Of a stretch of DNA of 64,000 nucleotides, positions 58,201 through 64,000 are shown piece after piece (the stretch's first letter is position 1; each line of letters starts with the position of its first letter). Position numbers and translations under genes: made by a program. This DNA comes from Brachionus manjavacas (lineage: Eukaryota; Rotifera; Eurotatoria; Ploima; Brachionidae): NCBI GenBank assembly GCA_019054805.1, contig JAHQIY010000009.1, positions 3,100,001 to 3,164,000 of the forward strand. The letters are read 5' to 3'. The notes under the pieces were generated by a model. That model was not told the DNA's origin, did not search any database, and saw only the letters and a program-made list of their open reading frames with translations.

Positions 58201-61200
58201 CTGCCGCACTTTTCAAAGAATTCCACGACTCGTCATTGTTTCCTCGAAATTTGATGTTTCTGCTCAAAAGACCCACTTCGGCTTTCTTTTCAACAGTGTA
58301 TAAATCAGGACTTTGTCCCACTTGTATTTCTACCGATAAATGGGTATAATTTAAGTGCTGGTCAAGAGTCAAAGTCTTGTTATCTGCAGACTTGCCACTG
58401 ATAGTTCTAACTTCGCTTTCTCTTACAGAATATAAATCTCCAGTTGTGGCAATCACTATTTCGCTGCCAATCTCCCATAAAACAGACTCTTTTAGAACAA
58501 TTTGATCTGAACCAGCACTAGCTGTTTGACCAAGCTGTGTCCATGTAACTCCAACTGGCTTTCCGTGCATGTCTATTGTGCCATTTCTAAGAGCAATTAC
58601 TTTGGCTCCAAAAATCGGAATTTCAATTGAACGAGCTGAGCCATACATTGTTATTTCTGCCTTGTGCACAAAAGGCTTATCTTCAGTTCCGATCTGGAGC
58701 AGACCATTATCGCTGCACAAAATTATTAAAGATTAATTTTTGGCCAAATGTTTTTTTGTTTTTTTTGGGATGAAAAAAAAAGAAGACTTGATAAAACTTA
58801 CATTATAATTATGTATTCACATTGAAGATGAACATCTTGCATGTCGTCGAAGATCAAGGCACCACCAATGATCAGAACACCTTTGAGAATTGGTGTGTGG
58901 GTGTCGAAGTAGACTGCTTGATTTTCACTGATTAATACTACATCGCCTTCACCGGGCAAGTCCATGCCTCCCCAAGTGTATTTTGAAGACCAAAGATCAA
59001 TGTATTCAAAAGAATGCTCTTGCTTTATTTTTTAAGAAAAAAATACAAACAAAATTGTTAGTTGGTAAAGTTTGAGTTGAAAAGTTACATTTATGGCATT
59101 TCCAATTTGGTCGACATAAACTTGAACAAGTGATTTTGTTGACGAAGAAGGAAGAGGCCCAGTGCGACAAACAATGCTCGTTGAATTCATTGTAGTTATT
59201 TGACAAATTGTTTTGGCTATTTCAACTTTGGTTGAATCAGGTCTGTTTGTATAAAAAAAAAAATAATTAAAATTAAATCAGTCAACAAAAGAAAAATCAA
59301 TCAGTGATAAAATTAAAAAGTTATTTTACATAAAATTTTGGCCTGTAATTGTGAGAATAGTTCCACCACCAGTGCCACCTCGATTTGGCCACAAATTTAA
59401 AACTTTTGGTGTTAAACTTTGTCTATAGTTAAAGCTTGTCTGCGCACTCAATCCATTTTCATTTATGTTCAAGGTGCAATCTTTGTCAGATGACGAATTT
59501 GCCAATGGAACAAGACAATGTATTTGTGAGCTTGTTAAATTCAAAAGTACACATTCATTATCACAAATGGTGACATGACTTTGGTCAGAAAAACCACTTC
59601 CATTTATTTTCAAATGCAGACCACCAGCAAGACTAGCTTCGTTTGAACTCAAATCGTGAATATTGAGATTGTACACAAAATTGAAATCCTTATTAGCGTA
59701 GCCAACAGAGTCAATTTTCAATTCAATTGGATATGTGCCAGCACCATGTTCACCAAGTAGACAAGTAATTTGAGTTAAACTCGATGTAATGACTGAACAT
59801 TCAGAGCCGTCAATCTGAACATGAACTTCATTTTTATCACTACTGAACTTTTCTCCACTTAAAGTAAGCAGACTTGACCCAAAGTTTTCTTGGTCTGGAT
59901 CTATCGAAGTAATAGTTGGAGTTTTGTCCGAATCAAATGTAAAAGTAACAGCAGCACTTGAGTGCTCAACACCTGAGGTCATGACAGACACATTTACAAC
60001 TTGAGCAGATACAGCTTGTGTTTCACATTCGATTTCATTTATTTTGACGTTTTTAACTAAACAAATGCTTTCTTGGCCAAGAAGAACACTTGATCCAAGA
60101 GTAAATCCGTTTCCTTGAATTTTGACAATGGTGCCTCCATTGGTACTTCCAGAATTGGGAAAAATTGATTTGACTGTTGGTCTTCCTGTTATTCTCTCAT
60201 TAAACTCATTGCTGTCACCAATTGTTCTAACATTCAGAGTCACAAGGTGCGATCCACTTTCAAGACCAGGAATTGTGCATGTTATGGTTGTAGCGTCCAA
60301 GCTAATTGCTCGACAAATTTGTGTTCCAATTTTTAGGTCAATTTCACTTGGTTCCACACCAAAATTGTTTCCTGCTATTGTCAGATTTGTTTCTTGTTCA
60401 ATTTCATTTACTGAAATTGATGTTATTTGAGGATTTTTGGCTTCAGAAAATTCATATGTTAAACTTGTCAAATGCTCAACTTCAAATCCGTTTGTGTACA
60501 TGGACAAATTATGTTGACCAGTGTTCGCCAATGTTATAAATTTGAAAGAATCAAAAGTAATCTGCGAGTTGCTCGAATCATAGACCAAAGTATCAAGAAC
60601 AACTTTGGTCGATTGGTCAAAACCGTCTCCATTTATTGTGACTAGAGCACCTCCATTCGAAGAACCTATGTTTGGTGTTATTTGGGTAGCTACAGCCAAA
60701 AATCGAACCACAATAAAATCATCCATTTTTAGGGCATATCCTTTATTTTTTACTTTGACCTCGATTGCATGATCTGCAAACGATTTCAATCCGCTATTTC
60801 TTCCAATTTTGCATTTTATTTCTGTCGCTGAAACTGCAACAATTGTACATAATTTGTCACCAATGTAAACTTCATTTTCACAATCTGTTATGCTGAAACC
60901 AGTTCCAGTGATGCTTATTTCGGTGTCAAATGTTGCATTAGAAGGAGACACGGCTGTGATTGTTGGCACTGAACAACTTGTAAATCTCAATTTATTTGCA
61001 GGTACATTGCCACAGTCTGTTTGCGTAATGTTTTGAGATGCACAAGGTGAATCAGCCGGTGGATCTTAAAAAATGAGATTGAGAACAAATTTTTGGAAGT
61101 AAAACTAAACTGGAACTGGTATCCTCCTAATCAAAATGAAAAGTACTTTGAAAAAAAGAAAGAATTATAAAAGTTTAGAAAAAGTAAGAATACCTAACAA

Positions 61201-64000
61201 ATTTTAACCTAATGAAAATTTTCCAAAATTGAATAAATCTTTTCTCCTCATTTATACCTTTTCTAAATTTCCATTTATTTCAAATGTAAAATATTCAAAA
61301 TTAACCAGGTAATTTAAAAGAAAAATATTAAATTGAATAAAAAATTTGTCATTTGTGAAAAAAAATTCTATCATTATTGATTAGGATGGTATTTTATTTT
61401 TCACTTGAATTTATTATTTTTTTATTTATTATTTATTTTATTTTCATTCTTGAAAGCAAATTTAAAAAAGTTTGTGTCAATGTTAATCTACAGGACTTGT
61501 CAATTGTACTTTATCTAAATGTAAAATACAATTTAGATTTATGTACAATACAAAATTGGTCAAGGATTATTGTTATTCAACTAAAACAAGGAATCAATAG
61601 AATTCATTTGACTCACTTGATCGATCACAATTTAATCTGACTGGATCAGAATCTGCATTTTCAGATGGAGAACACCATGCGAACGCTTGGTCTTGATCAG
61701 TGCATTCATTGTACGTGTTTGAATTGTAAGAGAAAGGAAAATTACACTTTAGTGCTTTGATCTCATTTTGAGTCACTTCAATCTCCAAATCTTTTTCTTC
61801 ATCTATGTCCAAAACAACAACAACCCCATGGAAATTGACTACTTTGCTTTGTTCAACGTAACCAGACCAATAATAGTAAGTACCGGGATTATTAAATTGA
61901 AATGTAAAAGATCCTGTTTCTGTTGCCGGTCCACTCCAAAAACCTTGCGCTTCAATTTCAGTCGGACTTTTTATTTGCTCTACCATAAATTTCAAACCAG
62001 CTACCACATTGTATGGCTTCCATGACCATGTTACCACATCTCCTTTTTTTATTTCAAGATAAGGATGGTCCCAAGCGTAGCCCCGTCCCCATCCTTTGAA
62101 AAGTAAAAAAAAAATTTAATCATTTTAAGAATATGTCAAAATTTTTTCTCTTTGAACATTACTCGGATTATGTCCACCATTGGTAATTTCATATACAGTA
62201 TGAGCGGCCTGTGACTCACAAATAACATAGTTTGTAGTACAGCTCAAAATAATGCAATTGAATCTTTCAAATGAGACTTTATTAGAAGAACAATCGTCAG
62301 CATTGAATCCGTCGCCATAAATGGTAATTAGTGATCCTCCTCTTTTGGAAGAAAATCTAGGCTCAAAAGACGAAACATAAAAAACATATTCAAATTGTTC
62401 GCTAGTCCTTGATAAGAAGAATTTTTCAAAACAATAAAATCTTAAAAATAAAATAAAAATAAATTACTTTGCTTTTCCTAATGAGCCGATCGGAATTATC
62501 AATGGATACAAGCCTGGTTCATTTGATGGACTTTTGATTACAACAGAACCAGAATTAGACGAAACAATTTTGGCAAGTTTAGAACCAACAAAAACTTGAA
62601 TATTCTCCACTGAAAAAGTTCCATTAATTGTTATTGTCTCATCGCCTGTTACCCTCAGCTTTGTTTTAGATATACTCGTCACTTGAGGTGTATTGTCATA
62701 ATCATAGGAAAATGCTCCAGGTAGAGTTTTATCATGACCACCTTCCGTAATTAGAACATCCACAGTCTTGTTAGTGTTTGTTGGCTTTGAAAAAAATTAA
62801 AATTAAATACTAATTTAACAATAAAATGTTGTAAAATTTAATATTAATTTTTTGTATTTAATAAAATTTAAGCAATTTAAATTTATAATTACATTAGATG
62901 GAACTATACAAGTAATTAGATTATAACTATTTGCCACGACTGGACAATCGTTTCCATCAATTGATACCTTTGTGTTGACAGTGAAGCCTTTACCAGTGAT
63001 GTTTACAGTTACTCCACCTCCAGTACCACTTGTCACTGGACTGACAGATAAAGCGTCAAGCTCAAATGTGTATTTGGCATTGGCCGCTGTCGAATTCAAA
63101 CTTGCTAAACCCTTTCCGATTACATTTAAGCTATAAGAATAGCTTCCCAAAGGTCCATGGCCAGGAACACATTCCAATTTAGTCTCACTTGCTGATACAA
63201 TATCACAAATTGTTTGACCAATTCTAACAATATTGTTTTCACGATTTAGATCAAATCCGTAGCCATTTAGAATAACAAGACTTGAATTGTGTTCATTAAT
63301 TGATTCGACTACAGGTGTCTTGTCATTTGTCCATTCGAAATCACATGAACCAGAACATTTTGAAATAATTCCACCTATAGACACGGTGATCTAATTTTAA
63401 TATAAAACAAAAAATATAAAAAAACGGGTGTCAAGGACAAAAAACAAAAAGAAAACACACACTTGAGGCTTTTGATGAAAAGTCCTCATGATATTATCAG
63501 TTAATGGAGCAAATATTGCATGACCAATTTGAATTTGCTTTGTGGAAATTTGTGCTGAATTTCCCACTAGCGAATGTGAATCCTTAAATTTTAAAATTAA
63601 TTTTTTCAACTTTATTTAGAAATAAGCTTATTAAAATTACTATTGTCATTTGTGGTTTGCTTCCTCCAGACTGCCATTTAATCCTCCATTTATAGCCAGC
63701 ACAGTTTTTACTACGTTCAACAGACACTTGACCCATATCCTTTGCTGACTCTAGATAATTTTTTAGCGATTCATCATCAATATTGGCACCAATATCTGTG
63801 GAAAAAAATAAAATAAAAAAAACCTTGGCAATTTTTAATAGAAAAACCTTGGAAATTTTTGGTATTCCACAGCAAATTGAAAGAACCATTTACCGGTGGA
63901 TTGGCAGATTGGTCACGAGTTATTGGAACATCTGGAAAGTTACGTATCGAAATAGTATCGAGACCATTTAGGCAATTGTTTGGCTTGTATCTAAGAGCAA
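49219..64000 (-). CDS. Fibrocystin-L (PKHD1L1-like), right-arm copy, partial 5'
   Basis: This is the mirror image of the left copy, read on the minus strand from the window edge (within exon 10, ending 63848) to the stop at 49221-49219. Exons 10-23 are visible with the same splice sites, for example exon 22 at 51852-50966 and exon 23 at 50277-49219. Exon 20 (from about 58712 down to 57105) is open throughout and lacks the 4-base insertion, reading LEDSVEIGNEFSYN across that site. Compared with the left copy it shows scattered replacements (H/Y, I/F and N/T in exon 20; S/F, T/A, Y/C, A/V in the last exon). Exons 1-9 (signal peptide, first IPTs, PA14) lie beyond the window if present. TTTATT at 49140-49145 is its poly(A) signal in reverse. 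It is convergent with KCC. This is the likelier functional copy. Confidence 0.9.
52037..52317 (+). pseudogene. Right-arm counterpart of the intronic ORF, 13-bp deletion
   Basis: Aligned to 30702-30995, the right arm keeps the same ATG (52037) and downstream sequence but lacks 13 bases between ATGGC and CCTTCT, so the reading stops after five codons. The rest of the frame is open only from an unrelated upstream ATG (51985). Confidence 0.4.

Larger units (their letters stand above)
48545..64000 (-). repeat. Right arm of large inverted duplication
   Basis: This is the reverse-complement partner of 19011-34500, covering fibrocystin-L exons 10 (partial) to 23 and the 3' flank. Exon 21 shows two amino-acid differences over 1,036 residues (R/H and G/D). 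The last exon shows four in 348 and the exon-17 frame one in 554. Confidence 0.95.

Noticed and set aside
1-64000. CRISPR arrays, rRNA genes, intact tRNA genes, bacterial operons
   Set aside because: No regularly spaced repeats, rRNA core motifs or foldable tRNAs were found; spliced metazoan genes rule out a prokaryotic context.
19011-64000. Treating the two fibrocystin-L copies simply as collapsed haplotypes
   Set aside because: The arms differ by private indels and the left inner edge has its own rearranged KCC relic, so a plain haplotype misjoin does not explain everything. It cannot be excluded without reads, so it stays as the main alternative.

Overview
This window is animal nuclear DNA. 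It is very AT-rich, and its protein-coding genes have short GT-AG introns, many of 45-75 bases, that often end in a T-rich tract plus AG. The three recognisable host genes are all metazoan families: a TAX1BP1/CALCOCO-type selective-autophagy receptor, a fibrocystin-L (PKHD1L1-type) giant cell-surface protein, and a K-Cl cotransporter (SLC12, KCC branch). Small introns, low GC and many hAT and CR1/L2-like remnants would suit a small-genome invertebrate such as a rotifer, but nothing here fixes the species.

Layout. 1-1682: AT-rich flank with one small hAT-like MITE. 1683-3603 (+): TAX1BP1-like gene in two exons. About 4.6-15.6 kb: a transposon graveyard. A hAT transposase relic is split by a GC-rich non-autonomous hAT element (6851-8096, 8-bp target duplication). 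A partial second copy of that element follows, then an internally deleted Ty3/Gypsy-like LTR element (9561-12003, minus strand) lying between inverted repeats, then LINE, SAP-domain and FLYWCH-like fragments. 15693-33817 (+): fibrocystin-L gene in 23 exons. I could follow the reading phase through every junction, giving about 4,492 residues, except for one 4-base insertion in exon 20. 36859-48589 (+): KCC gene in about 13 exons and 1,065 residues, with three large introns full of LINE and MITE debris. 49219-64000 (-): a second fibrocystin-L copy in inverted orientation, cut by the window end.

The dominant structure is a large inverted duplication. The region from about 19.0 to 34.5 kb reappears reverse-complemented from 48.5 kb to the window end, symmetric about position 41.5 kb, with the whole KCC gene in the 14-kb spacer. 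Coding exons of the arms differ by only a few amino acids, and introns are also nearly identical. At the inner edge the right arm holds the intact KCC 3' end tail-to-tail with fibrocystin-L, while the left arm holds only a decayed, rearranged copy of that KCC 3' end. The left fibrocystin-L copy carries a frameshift and the right copy is open throughout the visible part. This suggests an ancestral convergent gene pair that was inverted-duplicated, one KCC tail then decaying while the fibrocystin-L arms stayed homogeneous, possibly by arm-to-arm gene conversion. An assembly artefact must be excluded.

The genes do not form a pathway: autophagy receptor (cytosol), giant extracellular IPT/G8 protein (cell surface or secreted) and ion transporter (plasma membrane). 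No rRNA genes, intact tRNA genes, CRISPR arrays or bacterial operon features were seen.
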